The notes: generated from the letters alone by a model not told the origin. A stretch of 64,000 nt of DNA from Acidisarcina sp. (GCA_035539175.1 DATLIY010000007.1:310001-374000); one strand, 5' to 3'; shown: positions 42,937-53,686, counted from the first letter of the stretch. Program-made: numbers and translations.

Positions 42937-45900
42937 CTATTGTCTAGCAACCTCGCGCCGATGGAGCGATTGCAGGGCATTCACCGTCATGATGTTGCGC
43001 TGCATCTCCGCGATGCCTTCGGCTGCCGCTCGTGCGGCGGCTATGGTCGTAATTGTCGGGATGCGTGCCAGCACAGCGGCCCGCCGAATCGCCTTCTCAT
43101 CGAAGAACGTATCCTGCCCGCGCGGCGTGTTCACGATAAGCTGGATGCGGTTGCCCTTGATCAGGTCCACGATATTCGGCCGGCCTTCCTTGACCTTGTA
43201 GACGCGATCCACCACCAACCCGGCTCTCTGCAGCACGTCGGCTGTCCCCTGTGTGGCAACAATATGGAAGCCGAGATCCATGTAGGTCCGCGCAAGATCC
43301 ACCAGAACGGGCTTGTCGTGGTCGTTGACGCTGAAGAACACGGTTCCCTTCGACGGCAGAATCTGCCCGGCAGAGAGTTGCGCCTTGGCAAATGCCTCTC
43401 CGAAACTATCCGCGACACCCATCACCTCGCCGGTCGACTTCATCTCCGGCCCCAGGACGGTGTCCACCCCAGGAAACTTGTTCCAGGGGAAGACGGGTGA
43501 TTTGACGAAGAAGTGCGCTCCCGTCTGCAGGTCCTTGCCGGATGCAACCACCTCGGGCAGAAGCTCCTTCAGCTTGCGGCCTGTCATCAGCCGTGACGCA
43601 ATCTTTGCCAGAGGCACACCGGTTGCCTTCGAAACATAGGGCACGGTGCGCGAGGCACGCGGATTAACCTCGATCACGTAGACACGATCCGGCTCACCCG
43701 GCCTCCCGCGCTTGATGGCAAACTGCAGGTTGACCAGCCCCACAACCTCCAAGGCCAGCGCCAGCTTGCGCGTGTAAGTGCGCAAGGTATCGAGCGTTGC
43801 CGGAGCAAGATCCACCGCCGGCAGCACGCAGGAGGAGTCGCCGGAGTGGATGCCTGCTTCCTCAATGTGCTGCATGATGCCCGCGATGACAACGTCTTCG
43901 CTGTCACACAGCGCATCCACGTCCACTTCCACCGCGTCTTCCAGAAAGTGGTCGATCAGGATCGGCCGGTCATGGGAATACTCGACCGCCTGCGTCATGT
44001 AGTGTGAGACAGCGGCGGCATCGTATGCAATCACCATGGCGCGTCCGCCCAGTACATACGAGGGCCGAACGAGTACTGGATATCCAATGCTCTCCGCGCC
44101 TGCCAGAGCCTCATCCACGCTGGTCGCCATCACGCCCGGCGGCTGTGGAATCTCGAGGTCCTGCAGCAGCTTGCCGAATCGCTTGCGATCTTCCGCCAGA
44201 TCGATCGACTCGGGAGATGTGCCGATGATCGGCACCCCCGCTGCCTTCAAACGCAGTGCAAGATTCAGCGGAGTCTGGCCGCCGAACTGCACGATCATGC
44301 CTATCTCAGCGCCGCCCGAGGACTCGTGCTCATACACTGCCAGCACGTCTTCCAGCGTGAGCGGCTCAAAGTAGAGGCGATCGCTGGTGTCGTAATCGGT
44401 GGAAACCGTCTCTGGATTGCAATTCACCATGATGGTTTCGTAGCCGTCTTCCTTCAACGCGAAGGCTGCATGGCAGCAGCAGTAATCGAACTCGATTCCC
44501 TGCCCGATGCGGTTTGGCCCGCTGCCCAGGATGATGACCTTGCGCTGCGCTGTCGGTGCGGACTCATCCTCCTCGTCGTAAGTGGAGTAGAGGTACGGAG
44601 TCATGCTCTCAAACTCTGCCGCGCATGTATCCACCAGCTTGAAGACAGGCTTCAACCCCATCTTCTGGCGCAACTCACGCACTACCGCAACGCCCTCGTG
44701 AGTCGGCGTGCCCCAGACCTCGGCGATGCGCTCGTCGGAGATGCCCATGCGCTTCGCCTTCCGTAACAGTCGCGGTGACACATTCTCCGCAGCCGCCTCA
44801 GAGACCTCGGTAATGGTGTCGGTAATCTCCTTGATCTGATAAAGAAACCACGGGTCCATCGTAGTCATTCGCGCCACGTCGCGGACCGAATGACCGAGCC
44901 GGAAGGCATAGCGAATGTAGGTCAGCCGCTCCGGTTGCGCCGTCACCAGCCGCTGCGTTAAGCGACGCGGCTCCAGCACCTCTGCGCCAAGACGCTTGCC
45001 GGTTTCGAGCGAACGAAGCGCCTTCATCAGCGATTCTTTGAAGGTGCGCCCGATGGCCATAACTTCGCCCACCGACTTCATCTGTGGGCCCAGGTTCTCA
45101 TCGGCTCCGGGAAACTTCTCAAACTGCCACTTGGGAATCTTGACGACCACGTAATCGATCGTCGGCTCAAAACACGCCGGCGTCATCTTCGTGATGTCGT
45201 TCGGAATCTCGTCCAGCGTATAACCGACCGCGAGTTTCGCAGCGATCTTGGCGATGGGGAAGCCTGTGGCCTTCGATGCCAGCGCCGAGGAGCGCGAAAC
45301 GCGCGGATTCATCTCGATCACCGTCATGCGGCCGGTCATTGGATGCACCGCAAACTGCACGTTCGATCCGCCCGTCTCCACCCCGATCTCACGCATCACA
45401 CGGATCGCCGCGTCGCGCATCGTCTGGTATTCGCGATCGGTCAGCGTCTGCGCCGGAGCTACCGTAATCGAGTCACCGGTATGGACGCCCATGGGATCCA
45501 TGTTTTCAATCGAGCAGATGATGATGACGTTGTCCGCGAGATCGCGCATCACCTCCAGCTCAAATTCCTTCCACCCCAGCACCGACTCTTCAATCAGGCA
45601 CTCGTGGACTGGCGAAAGATCGAGACCGCGGGCCAGGATCTCCATCAGCTCTTCGCGGTTGTAGCCGATGCCGCCGCCCGATCCGCCCAGCGTGAAGGAG
45701 GGCCGGATAACTACCGGGAAGCCTATCTTGCTTGCGAATTCGAGCCCGTCCTTCAGATTGTTCACCAGCGCCGAGCGCGGCATATCCAGGCCGATGCGCG
45801 TCATCGCATCCTTGAAGAGCAGACGGTCTTCGGCCTTCTTGATCGCCTCCAGCTTGGCGCCGATCAACTCCACGCCATACTTGTCGAGGATGCCTGCGTC

Positions 45901-46239
45901 GGCCAGATCCACGGCGAGATTCAGCGCCGTTTGCCCACCCACGGTCGGCAGCAGAGCAAAGACTCCGGTGCGCCCCTCATCCTTGAGCATCTGCGTTTCC
46001 ACGCGGATGATCTCTTCGACGTACTCCTTGGTCAGCGGCTCGATATAGGTGCGATCGGCGAGCTCGGGATCGGTCATGATGGTCGCTGGATTGGAGTTCA
46101 CCAGCACGACCTCATACCCCTCTGCCTTCAGCGCCTTGCACGCCTGTGTCCCGGAGTAGTCGAACTCCGCCGACTGCCCAATCACGATCGGCCCTGAGCC
46201 GATGACCAGAATCTTCGTTATGTCGTTTCTACGTGGCAT
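42937..46239 (-). CDS. carB: Carbamoyl-phosphate synthase large subunit
   Basis: This 1100-residue subunit makes carbamoyl phosphate from bicarbonate, ammonia and two ATP, feeding pyrimidine and arginine synthesis. Two homologous ATP-grasp halves are visible. The first opens with [22 protein letters not shown] and the second with [22 protein letters not shown]-terminal allosteric domain ([19 protein letters not shown]) precedes the end. Length is close to the 1073 residues of E. coli CarB. The small subunit carA is encoded upstream on the same strand, with an unusual 208-base gap between them. Confidence 0.97.
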   Translation of the reverse strand: MPRRNDITKILVIGSGPIVIGQSAEFDYSGTQACKALKAEGYEVVLVNSNPATIMTDPELADRTYIEPLTKEYVEEIIRVETQMLKDEGRTGVFALLPTVGGQTALNLAVDLADAGILDKYGVELIGAKLEAIKKAEDRLLFKDAMTRIGLDMPRSALVNNLKDGLEFASKIGFPVVIRPSFTLGGSGGGIGYNREELMEILARGLDLSPVHECLIEESVLGWKEFELEVMRDLADNVIIICSIENMDPMGVHTGDSITVAPAQTLTDREYQTMRDAAIRVMREIGVETGGSNVQFAVHPMTGRMTVIEMNPRVSRSSALASKATGFPIAKIAAKLAVGYTLDEIPNDITKMTPACFEPTIDYVVVKIPKWQFEKFPGADENLGPQMKSVGEVMAIGRTFKESLMKALRSLETGKRLGAEVLEPRRLTQRLVTAQPERLTYIRYAFRLGHSVRDVARMTTMDPWFLYQIKEITDTITEVSEAAAENVSPRLLRKAKRMGISDERIAEVWGTPTHEGVAVVRELRQKMGLKPVFKLVDTCAAEFESMTPYLYSTYDEEDESAPTAQRKVIILGSGPNRIGQGIEFDYCCCHAAFALKEDGYETIMVNCNPETVSTDYDTSDRLYFEPLTLEDVLAVYEHESSGGAEIGMIVQFGGQTPLNLALRLKAAGVPIIGTSPESIDLAEDRKRFGKLLQDLEIPQPPGVMATSVDEALAGAESIGYPVLVRPSYVLGGRAMVIAYDAAAVSHYMTQAVEYSHDRPILIDHFLEDAVEVDVDALCDSEDVVIAGIMQHIEEAGIHSGDSSCVLPAVDLAPATLDTLRTYTRKLALALEVVGLVNLQFAIKRGRPGEPDRVYVIEVNPRASRTVPYVSKATGVPLAKIASRLMTGRKLKELLPEVVASGKDLQTGAHFFVKSPVFPWNKFPGVDTVLGPEMKSTGEVMGVADSFGEAFAKAQLSAGQILPSKGTVFFSVNDHDKPVLVDLARTYMDLGFHIVATQGTADVLQRAGLVVDRVYKVKEGRPNIVDLIKGNRIQLIVNTPRGQDTFFDEKAIRRAAVLARIPTITTIAAARAAAEGIAEMQRNIMTVNALQSLHRREVARQ

Positions 46240-46447
46240 ATCTACGTCCCAAATCCTTGTTGGTTACTGCGGCCAGCAAAATTATTCGGATCTTCAGTCG
46301 CGGCCTGGAACGCGGCGCGGCTTTCCTTCGCCCCCGCACAGATTCTTCCACGCCTGTACGCACCGCTCTGTAGCGCGCATACCTGCGTCTTAGAAAAAAG
46401 GAATGCTGTGAGAAAAATCGGGGTGGCGAAAAGTAAGCCCGCGTGGG

Positions 46448-47614
46448 TCACTTCTTCCACTCCTCCATCATCTTGCGGAAGTCATGAAACAGGTAATTGG
46501 AATCGTGCGGCCCAGGGCTTGCTTCCGGGTGGTACTGCACGCTGAACAGCGGCAGCGACTTGTGCCGCAAACCTTCCAGCGTATTGTCGTTGAGGTCTAC
46601 ATGCGTCAATTCCACTTCGCTCTGGTTGATGGAGTCAGGATCTACCGCGAAGTTGTGGTTGTGCGCTGTGATCTCCACCTTGCCACTCGGAACGTGCTGC
46701 ACTGGATGATTTCCGCCGTGGTGTCCAAACTTCAGCTTGTACGTCTTGCCGCCCAGCGCTAGCCCGATCAGTTGATGCCCCAGGCAGATTCCGAAGATGG
46801 GCTTCTTCCCTGCCAGCCTGCGGATGCTCTCTTGCGCGTAGGTCACCGGCTCAGGATCTCCCGGCCCGTTGGACAGGAAGATGCCATCCGGATTCAGCGC
46901 CAGCACATCCTCGGGAGAAGTCTGCGCGGGAACCACCGTCACGCGACAGCCCTCACGTGTCAGCATGCGCAGGATGTTGTACTTGATGCCGAAATCGTAG
47001 GCGACAACGTGCAGTTCCGGCCGTTCGTCCTTTGCCGCGGATACAACGGAGCCGCGGTTGGCGTCCTGGCTGGAATCATGGTTGCGAGGATCCGTCGGGG
47101 TCCAGTCATAACTGGCCTTTGTCGTCACCACTTTAGCCAGATCGGTCCCATCCATCTTGCGAATGGCCCGAGCCTTGGCGACCAGTGCGTCGCTGTCAAC
47201 CGTGGCGCCGTCCTCAAAGGTGGCAATCACCCCGCGCATGACACCATAGGTACGCAGATGCCGCACCAGGGCACGAGTATCGATCTCGCTGATAATGGGA
47301 ATCTTAGAGCGCTCAAGATATTCGTCGGCGACCAGCTCCGAGCGCCAGTTGGAGCTGATAGGAGAGAACTCGCGCGTGACGAGTCCTTCAATAAAGGGTC
47401 GAGCCGCTTCGTTGTCTGCGGAATTGGTGCCGTAGTTACCGATTTGAGGGTTGGTCAGAACAACAATCTGCCCGGCATAGGATGGATCGGTGAAGATTTC
47501 CTGGTAGCCGGTCAGCGATGTATTGAAGACCACCTCGCCAGAACACTCACCCTTGGCGCCATAGCCCTCACCGCGGAAGATGCGCCCGTCTTCGAGCGCA
47601 AGAATCGCCTGCAT
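46448..47614 (-). CDS. carA: Carbamoyl-phosphate synthase small subunit
   Basis: This 388-residue glutaminase subunit releases ammonia from glutamine and passes it to CarB. It starts [17 protein letters not shown], the standard CarA N-terminus. The class I amidotransferase triad is present: Cys in [15 protein letters not shown] and His and Glu in [12 protein letters not shown]. The ATG at 47614 has GGAG five bases upstream. An ATG at 47638 in frame would add eight residues and has a poorer site, so the internal start was preferred. carB lies 208 bases downstream. Confidence 0.96.
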   Translation of the reverse strand: MQAILALEDGRIFRGEGYGAKGECSGEVVFNTSLTGYQEIFTDPSYAGQIVVLTNPQIGNYGTNSADNEAARPFIEGLVTREFSPISSNWRSELVADEYLERSKIPIISEIDTRALVRHLRTYGVMRGVIATFEDGATVDSDALVAKARAIRKMDGTDLAKVVTTKASYDWTPTDPRNHDSSQDANRGSVVSAAKDERPELHVVAYDFGIKYNILRMLTREGCRVTVVPAQTSPEDVLALNPDGIFLSNGPGDPEPVTYAQESIRRLAGKKPIFGICLGHQLIGLALGGKTYKLKFGHHGGNHPVQHVPSGKVEITAHNHNFAVDPDSINQSEVELTHVDLNDNTLEGLRHKSLPLFSVQYHPEASPGPHDSNYLFHDFRKMMEEWKK

Positions 47615-47801
47615 CGCTTCTCCGTCGAGTGGATTCATTCGATGTTACCAAAGAATCGCCCTCAAAGCAGCAAGGAACTGGGCCTGCATGGCAGAGATGG
47701 CCATTTTCCTGCGATTTCGGAGGATTTATTTTTTGGCGCACACCCCGGCAAGAGTGCCGGAGCAGCAATGCGGTGGTGCGGGAACAAATCGGAAGATGCG
47801 C

Positions 47802-48404
47802 CTAGCGCACCACGCCCATCTTCCCCGTCGGCCAGTAGACAAACGCCGCCTTGCCATAGATCAGGTTTCGCTCCACGGGACCGAAGTCGCGGCTGTCGCT
47901 GGAGATGGAGCGGTGGTCGCCCATCACAAAGTACTCGTTGGCGGGGATCACCATTCGGTCCACCGAGCGCCCGTCAAAGTAGCGGCGCGGCACATAGGGC
48001 TCCGAAATCGCCTTGCCGTTGACAAAAACGCTGCCCCGGTCGATACGCAGCTCGTCGCCGGGCAGCGCAATGACGCGCTTGATGTAACTCTTCTCCGGAT
48101 CGCGAGGGTAGTAGAACACCACCACGTCGCCACGCTCTATCTTCTCGAAGTGATATACGAACTTGTTGATGAACAGCCGATCCTGATCTTCGAGGCGGGG
48201 CAGCATGCTGGTTCCCTCTACCTTTACCGGCTGATAGAGGAAGGTGATGATGAGCACGGAGGCAGCGATCGACACCAGCAGGTCGCGCAACCATATCCGC
48301 AGGTTGCGCGGCGTCCCGGGCTCGGAAGAAACAGCGGCTTCTTCGATGGATGAGTCTGGGTTTGGGGCTTGGGGTGTGGAGTCGAAGCTACTGTCTTCCA
48401 TCAT
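47802..48404 (-). CDS. lepB: Signal peptidase I
   Basis: This 200-residue membrane protease removes signal peptides from exported proteins. A 35-residue cytoplasmic N-terminus precedes one membrane helix (LLVSIAASVLIITFLYQPV). The catalytic Ser66 is in EGTSMLP and Lys109 in YIKRVIALPGD, followed by the box E motif GDHRSISSDSRDFG. Two adjacent ATG codons (48404 and 48401) are possible starts. It lies 54 bases after the glycine-zipper gene on the same strand. Confidence 0.96.
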   Translation of the reverse strand: MMEDSSFDSTPQAPNPDSSIEEAAVSSEPGTPRNLRIWLRDLLVSIAASVLIITFLYQPVKVEGTSMLPRLEDQDRLFINKFVYHFEKIERGDVVVFYYPRDPEKSYIKRVIALPGDELRIDRGSVFVNGKAISEPYVPRRYFDGRSVDRMVIPANEYFVMGDHRSISSDSRDFGPVERNLIYGKAAFVYWPTGKMGVVR

Positions 48405-48458
48405 TCTCTACTCAGCGGAAATCTGTTCCCGCCTATACTTTCAGCATACAGTGCAATC

Positions 48459-49304
48459 TCAGTCGCAGCCAAGAGTTCCAAGCGGACAAAGCATGCCCGA
48501 TGGCTTTCGCGGCTTAGGCAGCGGCTGTTGTTGCGCAGATGGAATATAGGCGGGCTGCCCCACAGCATTCCCGGGCTTCAGATTCTCTTCCTGCAGAATC
48601 AGCGGCCGCTGCAGCAACATCTCGACAACCGTGCCCTGGGGTATGTTCACATCCTCACCCCGCTGGAAGAGCGTGTAGATTCCACCCGCCAGCGCTCCTG
48701 CGAGAGATCCGTAGCCGACACCCTGGCCCAGGTTTCCCGTAGCTGCTCCGCCGATGACGCCACCCTCCGCGCCTATGGCTGCTCCCTTGAGCACGGTGCC
48801 CGCGTCTCGCCCCTTGTTGGCAGGCTGCTCGATAGTACCTTCGCCGTCCTTCACCTTTGCCCCGGCAGACCCTGGCAGGCTATTCACGACTCCGGGAATC
48901 TCCACCACGGAGCCGTTAGGAAAGATCAGCGAGGTGAAGTGCATTCCCACCTGCGCCCGCCCCTTGACGCGGCCAGGGCGGATCACATGATCCACCGTCC
49001 CTTGAACGTAGACTCCGGCGGGAATCAGGACGCGATTGCCAGCAACCACCGGGAAGGTCGAGACCAGGTAGACGCCATCTCCTGGCTTGGCAGACTTCGT
49101 ATTCACTGCGCTCGTAAGCGAGAGGAGAATCTTTGTGCCTTGAGGAACCACATAGCTCGCAGGGGCAGTTGCAGGGGCGGCCGCTGCGGATTCCGGAGCA
49201 ACCGGGGCGGCCGGATCTCCCGATGCAGGCACGGATTGCCCCTGCGCTCCTGCGATCGAAATTGCCAGCAACCCTGCCATCCACCAGCCCGCTTGTCCCC
49301 GCAT
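48459..49304 (-). CDS. Secreted glycine-zipper protein of unknown function
   Basis: This 281-residue protein begins with a signal peptide (WWMAGLLAISIAGAQGQ) and an Ala/Pro-rich linker. A beta-rich domain follows (VPQGTKILLSLTSAVNTKSA to VGMHFTSLIFPNG) that resembles the conserved core of TrbI/VirB10-like proteins only loosely. A glycine zipper (GAAIGAEGGVIGGAATG, GSLAGALAGG) lies near residues 190-225 and suggests membrane or outer-membrane insertion. AGGAGG precedes the ATG at 49304. The protein ends with two cysteines (MLCPLGTLGC). I do not recognise a defined function. It lies just upstream of lepB. Confidence 0.75.
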   Translation of the reverse strand: MRGQAGWWMAGLLAISIAGAQGQSVPASGDPAAPVAPESAAAAPATAPASYVVPQGTKILLSLTSAVNTKSAKPGDGVYLVSTFPVVAGNRVLIPAGVYVQGTVDHVIRPGRVKGRAQVGMHFTSLIFPNGSVVEIPGVVNSLPGSAGAKVKDGEGTIEQPANKGRDAGTVLKGAAIGAEGGVIGGAATGNLGQGVGYGSLAGALAGGIYTLFQRGEDVNIPQGTVVEMLLQRPLILQEENLKPGNAVGQPAYIPSAQQQPLPKPRKPSGMLCPLGTLGCD

Positions 49305-49552
49305 GGATCCTCCTGGCACACCTGATTTATGCGTTCTTATAGACGTATTCTTGCCTTCTCTTAAAGACAGCTTTCTGCTTTCTTTTCTATACCTATAGAC
49401 GGACGCAACGGCCCGCATGGTAGCCGCCTCGAGCGGGTTTAGCCACTCCTCCGTCCTGCCGCCTCCAGATATCGCGCCCTTTCACAAAAATGAGGCGCTT
49501 CATGCTCCGCACCTTGGGTTAGGCGTTACCATGGGAGTTCTCTGAAAGGGCA

Positions 49553-50683
49553 ATGGCGTCAATGTCCCAGCATCCTGCAAATCTTCCAGACTCCGCCGCA
49601 GAGCAGAGCAGCCGCTTCTCCGCAGCCTACTCCGTGCTGCAGTCTGCAATTGCCGAGCACGCCTTCCCTGGCGCTGCCTTCGGGGTTCTATGGCACGGCC
49701 AGGTAGTGGCGATGGACGGCGTGGGGCGGTTTACCTATGAAGAAGAGAGTCCGCTGGTCGCCCCCGGCACGGTCTTTGACGTAGCCAGCCTTACCAAGGT
49801 TATTGCCACCACCTCCGCCGCGATGATTCTTCACGACCGGGGCGTGCTCGATCTCGACATGCCACTGGGCGATGTGCTTCCAGGATTCGTAATCGGGAAG
49901 CAGCCCGGCAGCCCGAAGCAGCACGTCACGATCCGCATGCTGTTGGCGCATTCGTCCGGCTTACCCGCCTACAAAAAATTGTTTGAAACGGCTACGACCC
50001 CCTATGAACTCCTGCGCGCCTGCCTGCAGATGCCGCTCGAAGCCGCTCCGATGGAGCGCGCTGTCTATTCGGACATAGGCTTCCTGCTGCTTGGCAAGGC
50101 GCTGGAGGTTCTCGCCGGCGAACCGCTGCACAGCTTCTGCGGACGGGAGGTCTTTACGCCGCTCGGCCTTCAGAGCACGCGCTTCTGCCCACCCCAGGAG
50201 TGGCGCTCCTCGATTCCCCCAACTGAGTACGACACTACCTTCCGGCATCGCATCCTCCAGGGAGAGGTCAACGACGAGAACTGCTCTATACTGGGCGGCT
50301 GCTCCGGCCATGCAGGTCTCTTCTCGTCTGTACCCGATCTGCTCAGCTATGCAAAAGTAATCCTCGAACCGAAGGCCGAACCATCCGTCTTCCACCCGCA
50401 GACCGTCTCCCTCTTCGCAACCCGGCGTGTGTTTCCAGCGGGGACATCCAGGGCTCTGGGCTGGGATACTCCCGCGGAGCCTCGCTCCTCCGGCAGATAC
50501 TTCGGGCCGCACTCCATCGGGCACCTGGGCTTCACCGGCACCTCCATCTGGATCGACCTGGAGCGCGAACTTGCCGTGGTCCTGCTGACGAACCGCACTT
50601 GGCCCGACCGTTCCAACCAGTCCATCAAGCAGGTTCGCCCTGCGTTTCACGACGCTATCGTGAACGGGTTGGCGGGATCCTAA
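49553..50683 (+). CDS. Beta-lactamase-fold serine hydrolase, possibly AmiE-like amidase
   Basis: This 376-residue protein has the class C beta-lactamase/penicillin-binding fold. The catalytic motif is SLTK (Ser79-Lys82), the second motif YSD at about 171, GHAG follows, and HLGFTGT takes the place of the KTG box. No signal peptide is visible, so it appears cytoplasmic. murQ lies downstream on the same strand. In Bacillus subtilis a hydrolase of this fold (AmiE, formerly YbbE) is encoded beside murQ and removes peptides from N-acetylmuramic acid. A role in peptidoglycan recycling is therefore attractive but inferred. AAAGGG lies before the ATG; a second ATG is nine bases in. Confidence 0.85.
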   Translation: MASMSQHPANLPDSAAEQSSRFSAAYSVLQSAIAEHAFPGAAFGVLWHGQVVAMDGVGRFTYEEESPLVAPGTVFDVASLTKVIATTSAAMILHDRGVLDLDMPLGDVLPGFVIGKQPGSPKQHVTIRMLLAHSSGLPAYKKLFETATTPYELLRACLQMPLEAAPMERAVYSDIGFLLLGKALEVLAGEPLHSFCGREVFTPLGLQSTRFCPPQEWRSSIPPTEYDTTFRHRILQGEVNDENCSILGGCSGHAGLFSSVPDLLSYAKVILEPKAEPSVFHPQTVSLFATRRVFPAGTSRALGWDTPAEPRSSGRYFGPHSIGHLGFTGTSIWIDLERELAVVLLTNRTWPDRSNQSIKQVRPAFHDAIVNGLAGS

Positions 50684-50720
50684 CGAACAGATTGGCGTTA
50701 TCTTGGCGGTATCGTAACGA
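50669..50720. repeat. Direct repeats between the hydrolase gene and murQ
   Basis: TTGGCGGGATCCTAACGA (50669-50686, spanning the hydrolase stop codon) and TTGGCGGTATCGTAACGA (50703-50720) match at 16 of 18 positions. A shorter copy, TTGGCGTTATC, lies between them (50692-50702). They precede murQ by about 110 bases and could be regulator sites. Confidence 0.6.
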
Positions 50721-50830
50721 GTTTTGTCCCTGAAAACGTTGCCAGGGTGTTTCCCCGTGTAAATTCAACTTCAAGGCAAGACAAGTTGACGCTAGAATTG
50801 TAATTAGGCAGAGTTGGGGAACAAATCACA

Positions 50831-51802
50831 ATGGCTAGCATCATGACCTCACACACGGATTCCAGCAGTGAAGGAAAACCACAGGATCCGTTAAGCAATC
50901 TTCAGGGGCTCACGACAGAGAGCTCCAACGAGGCCTCCCAGGGATTTGACACAAAATCGGCCCTCGAGATTGCCCGCATCATCAATCATGAAGACTCAAA
51001 GATCGCCGGCGCTGTGAAGAAAGCCCTGCCGGAGATCGCCTTGGTGATTGATTCGGTCGCGCGAAGCCTGCGCGACGGCGGACGACTGATCTACATTGGC
51101 GCCGGATCCAGCGGACGTATCGCCGCCCTTGACGCATCCGAGTGCCCGCCCAGCTACTCGACGGCTCCTCAGCAGATACAGTACATCATGGCTGGCGGCC
51201 CAAAAGCTCTCGCATCCGCCGTCGAAGTCAACGAAGATTCTGAGGAGTTGGGCCAGCGCGATATTGCCAGAAGGCGCCCCACCCGTAAGGACATCGTGGT
51301 GGGACTTTCCGCCAGTGGCCGTACTCCCTACGTGGTCGCCGCGGTGGCCTATGCCCGCGCTCGCGGCGCTGTGACAGCCGCCGTCACCTGCAACCACAAC
51401 ACACCACTCTCCGCTGTTGCCGACATCAGCGTAGTCGCAGAGGTCGGGCCCGAAGTGGTCTCCGGCTCCACGCGTATGAAGGCCTCCACCGCGCAAAAGA
51501 TGATCCTGAACATGATCACGACCGGGGCCATGACGCGGCTTGGCTATGTGTACGAAAACCTGATGGTGAACGTGCACATGCAGAACTCCAAGCTTGTGGA
51601 GCGCGGCATCAATATCCTGATGCGCGCCTGCAATATCGATCGCGAGACGGCGGTAAATACCATTAAGTCGGCAGGACGCAGCGTTCCCGTCGCCCTGGTA
51701 ATGTTGAAGGCCAACGTGGATAAGCCCGAAGCAGTCCGCCGCCTGGCCCGGTCTGACGGCAACGTCCGCCTCGCCATCGAAGACACAACCCTCGAACTGT
51801 AG
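50831..51802 (+). CDS. murQ: N-acetylmuramic acid 6-phosphate etherase MurQ
   Basis: This 323-residue enzyme cleaves the lactyl ether of MurNAc-6-phosphate to GlcNAc-6-phosphate and lactate, a recycling step. The SIS fold is marked by YIGAGSSGRIAALDASECPPSY (broken here as IGAGSSGR and ALDASECPPS), with the catalytic Glu in the second part, and by VVGLSASGRTPYVVAA and GSTRMKASTAQKMILNM. The N-terminal 40 residues are longer than in E. coli MurQ. It follows the serine hydrolase and precedes murA, so recycling and de novo precursor synthesis are neighbours. A phosphotransferase or kinase that makes the substrate is not in the window. Confidence 0.95.
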   Translation: MASIMTSHTDSSSEGKPQDPLSNLQGLTTESSNEASQGFDTKSALEIARIINHEDSKIAGAVKKALPEIALVIDSVARSLRDGGRLIYIGAGSSGRIAALDASECPPSYSTAPQQIQYIMAGGPKALASAVEVNEDSEELGQRDIARRRPTRKDIVVGLSASGRTPYVVAAVAYARARGAVTAAVTCNHNTPLSAVADISVVAEVGPEVVSGSTRMKASTAQKMILNMITTGAMTRLGYVYENLMVNVHMQNSKLVERGINILMRACNIDRETAVNTIKSAGRSVPVALVMLKANVDKPEAVRRLARSDGNVRLAIEDTTLEL

Positions 51803-51866
51803 CTCCGCGGGCGCGCGTCCAGGCTCGCGTCTCAGCGGCAAATTCCACAGAAGAAACGGCAGGATC

Positions 51867-53174
51867 ATGGACAAGTTCGTAATTCGCGGCGGCAACCCGC
51901 TGCTGGGAACGATCCGCGTAAGCGGCGCCAAGAACTCTGCCCTCCCCTGCATGGCCGCCGCCATCCTCACCGAGGATGAAGTCGTTCTGGAAAACATACC
52001 GCAGGTGAGGGACATTGAGACGGAGCGCAAGCTCCTGGTCTCCATGGGTGCCGAGGTCGAGTTAGGCTACGGTCGCGCCCAGCATCGCACCACGATCAGC
52101 TGCCGCCTGCTCTCGGACCCCGTCGCCAAATATGAGATCGTCAAGACCATGCGGGCATCCTCGTTGGTGCTGGGCCCGCTCATCGCACGCACCGGAATGG
52201 CACGGGTCGCGATGCCCGGCGGATGCGCCATCGGAGGGCGTCCCATCGATCTGCACATCAAGGCCCTGGAACAGATGGGCGCAACCATCGTGCAGCAGCA
52301 CGGCTATCTTGAGGCACGCGCGGAACGCCTGAAAGGCGCGCACCTGCTCTTCGATAAGATTACCGTTACCGGCACCGAGGATCTGCTGATGGCTGCGGTA
52401 CTGGCCGAAGGGGAAACCCTGATGGAGAACTGTGCGCGCGAGCCTGAGGTTACCGACCTGGCCGCGCTGCTGGTAGCCATGGGTGCGCGGATTGAGGGCG
52501 CAGGCACCTCCACCATTCGCGTCCAGGGCGTAGAGAAGCTCCACGGAGCTCGCCATCGCATTAATCCGGATCGCATCGAAGCGGGCACCTTCCTGGTTGC
52601 CGGCGTCATTACTGGCGGAGATCTCTGCGTGGCAAACTGCAATCCAGCCCACCTATCGGCTGTCATCCACAAGCTGGAGGAGTGCGGAGCACGGATCGAC
52701 ATTCTCAGCGAAGATTCAATCCGCGTTCGCAGCGAAGGCAATTTGAAGGGCACCGATGTTTCAACCGAGGAGTATCCCGGCTTCCCCACCGACATGCAGG
52801 CGCAATACATGGCGCTGCTGACGCAGGCCGAAGGCTCCTCCGTCGTTAAGGAAAACATCTTCGAGAACCGCTTCATGCATGTTCAGGAGCTGATTCGCAT
52901 GGGCGCGAATATCAAGCTCGATGGGCGCACGGCCACAGTCCGCGGCAAGACTCCGCTCTCCGCCGCAGCGGTGATGTGTTCCGATCTGCGCGCCTCGGCT
53001 TCTCTTGTGCTGGCGGCCCTGGTGGCCGACGGAGAGTCGATCCTCGATCGCGTGTACCACATGGATCGCGGCTACGAGCGCATCGAAGAGAAGTTGCGCA
53101 GCGTTGGAGCCCAGATCCGCCGCATGGGGAACGTCTTCAATACCCGCCGGGAAACCGTTGGAACCGGAAGTTAG
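51867..53174 (+). CDS. murA: UDP-N-acetylglucosamine 1-carboxyvinyltransferase MurA
   Basis: This 435-residue enzyme makes the first committed peptidoglycan precursor by adding enolpyruvate to UDP-GlcNAc. The substrate Lys22 is in GAKNSALP. The active-site Cys120 lies in MPGGCAIGGRPID, so fosfomycin's target residue is present. The final motif DRGYERIEEKLRSVGA is also present. AGGA lies just before the ATG. It starts 64 bases after murQ. The product feeds MurB and later cytoplasmic steps. Confidence 0.97.
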   Translation: MDKFVIRGGNPLLGTIRVSGAKNSALPCMAAAILTEDEVVLENIPQVRDIETERKLLVSMGAEVELGYGRAQHRTTISCRLLSDPVAKYEIVKTMRASSLVLGPLIARTGMARVAMPGGCAIGGRPIDLHIKALEQMGATIVQQHGYLEARAERLKGAHLLFDKITVTGTEDLLMAAVLAEGETLMENCAREPEVTDLAALLVAMGARIEGAGTSTIRVQGVEKLHGARHRINPDRIEAGTFLVAGVITGGDLCVANCNPAHLSAVIHKLEECGARIDILSEDSIRVRSEGNLKGTDVSTEEYPGFPTDMQAQYMALLTQAEGSSVVKENIFENRFMHVQELIRMGANIKLDGRTATVRGKTPLSAAAVMCSDLRASASLVLAALVADGESILDRVYHMDRGYERIEEKLRSVGAQIRRMGNVFNTRRETVGTGS

Positions 53175-53206
53175 ATCCAAGCATTCCATCAGCAAAAGGA
53201 GTCGCC

Positions 53207-53686
53207 ATGCCTGAAGATCGCATCCTGCGCGAACAACTGGTCGAACTGCTTCACGGCGGAAGTGCACACGCCGATGCGGGTACTGTTCTGGAAGATTTCC
53301 CTGCCGACAAGTGGTCCTTCAAACCCAATGGAGCCCCCTGGAGCTCCTGGCAATTGCTGGAACACATCCGTATTGCGCTGGATGATCTGCTGGATTTTTG
53401 CAGGAATCCCGAATATGTGGCTCCTAAGTGGCCGGAAGAATATTGGCCCAAAGAGGAATCTCCTGCCAACGCAGAAGCATGGGATAAATCCGTTGCTGCC
53501 GTCCTTGGGGGGCTCCAGTCCTTGGAACATCTCATCAAAGATGAAAAATCGAATCTGTTCGCCAGGATTCCGTGGGGAGACGGCCAGACGCTACTGCGCG
53601 AGGTACTGCTCGCCGCCGATCACACGAGCTATCACCTGGGACAAATCGTACTGCTGCGCAAGCAGATGAATGCCTGGTCCGGTTAG
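53207..53686 (+). CDS. DinB family protein
   Basis: This 159-residue four-helix-bundle protein belongs to the DinB/YfiT-like superfamily, whose members bind a metal and include bacillithiol or mycothiol S-transferases and many unassigned proteins. The metal triad is His53 (LLEHIRIA), His139 and His143 (ADHTSYHLGQ). AAGGAG lies five bases before the ATG at 53207; the frame opens further upstream inside murA. It lies 32 bases after murA, possibly by readthrough. The specific function is unknown. Confidence 0.88.
   Translation: MPEDRILREQLVELLHGGSAHADAGTVLEDFPADKWSFKPNGAPWSSWQLLEHIRIALDDLLDFCRNPEYVAPKWPEEYWPKEESPANAEAWDKSVAAVLGGLQSLEHLIKDEKSNLFARIPWGDGQTLLREVLLAADHTSYHLGQIVLLRKQMNAWSG

Noticed and set aside
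46242-46460. Open frame of 72 codons between carA and carB
   Set aside because: It would start with a GTG inside the end of carA. The translation has no clear fold and there is no good independent support, so the gap is left as a 208-base spacer.
49320-49400. Two CGTCTATA direct repeats upstream of the glycine-zipper gene
   Set aside because: Only eight bases are shared and the spacing is about 50 bases; this is too weak to call a regulatory site.
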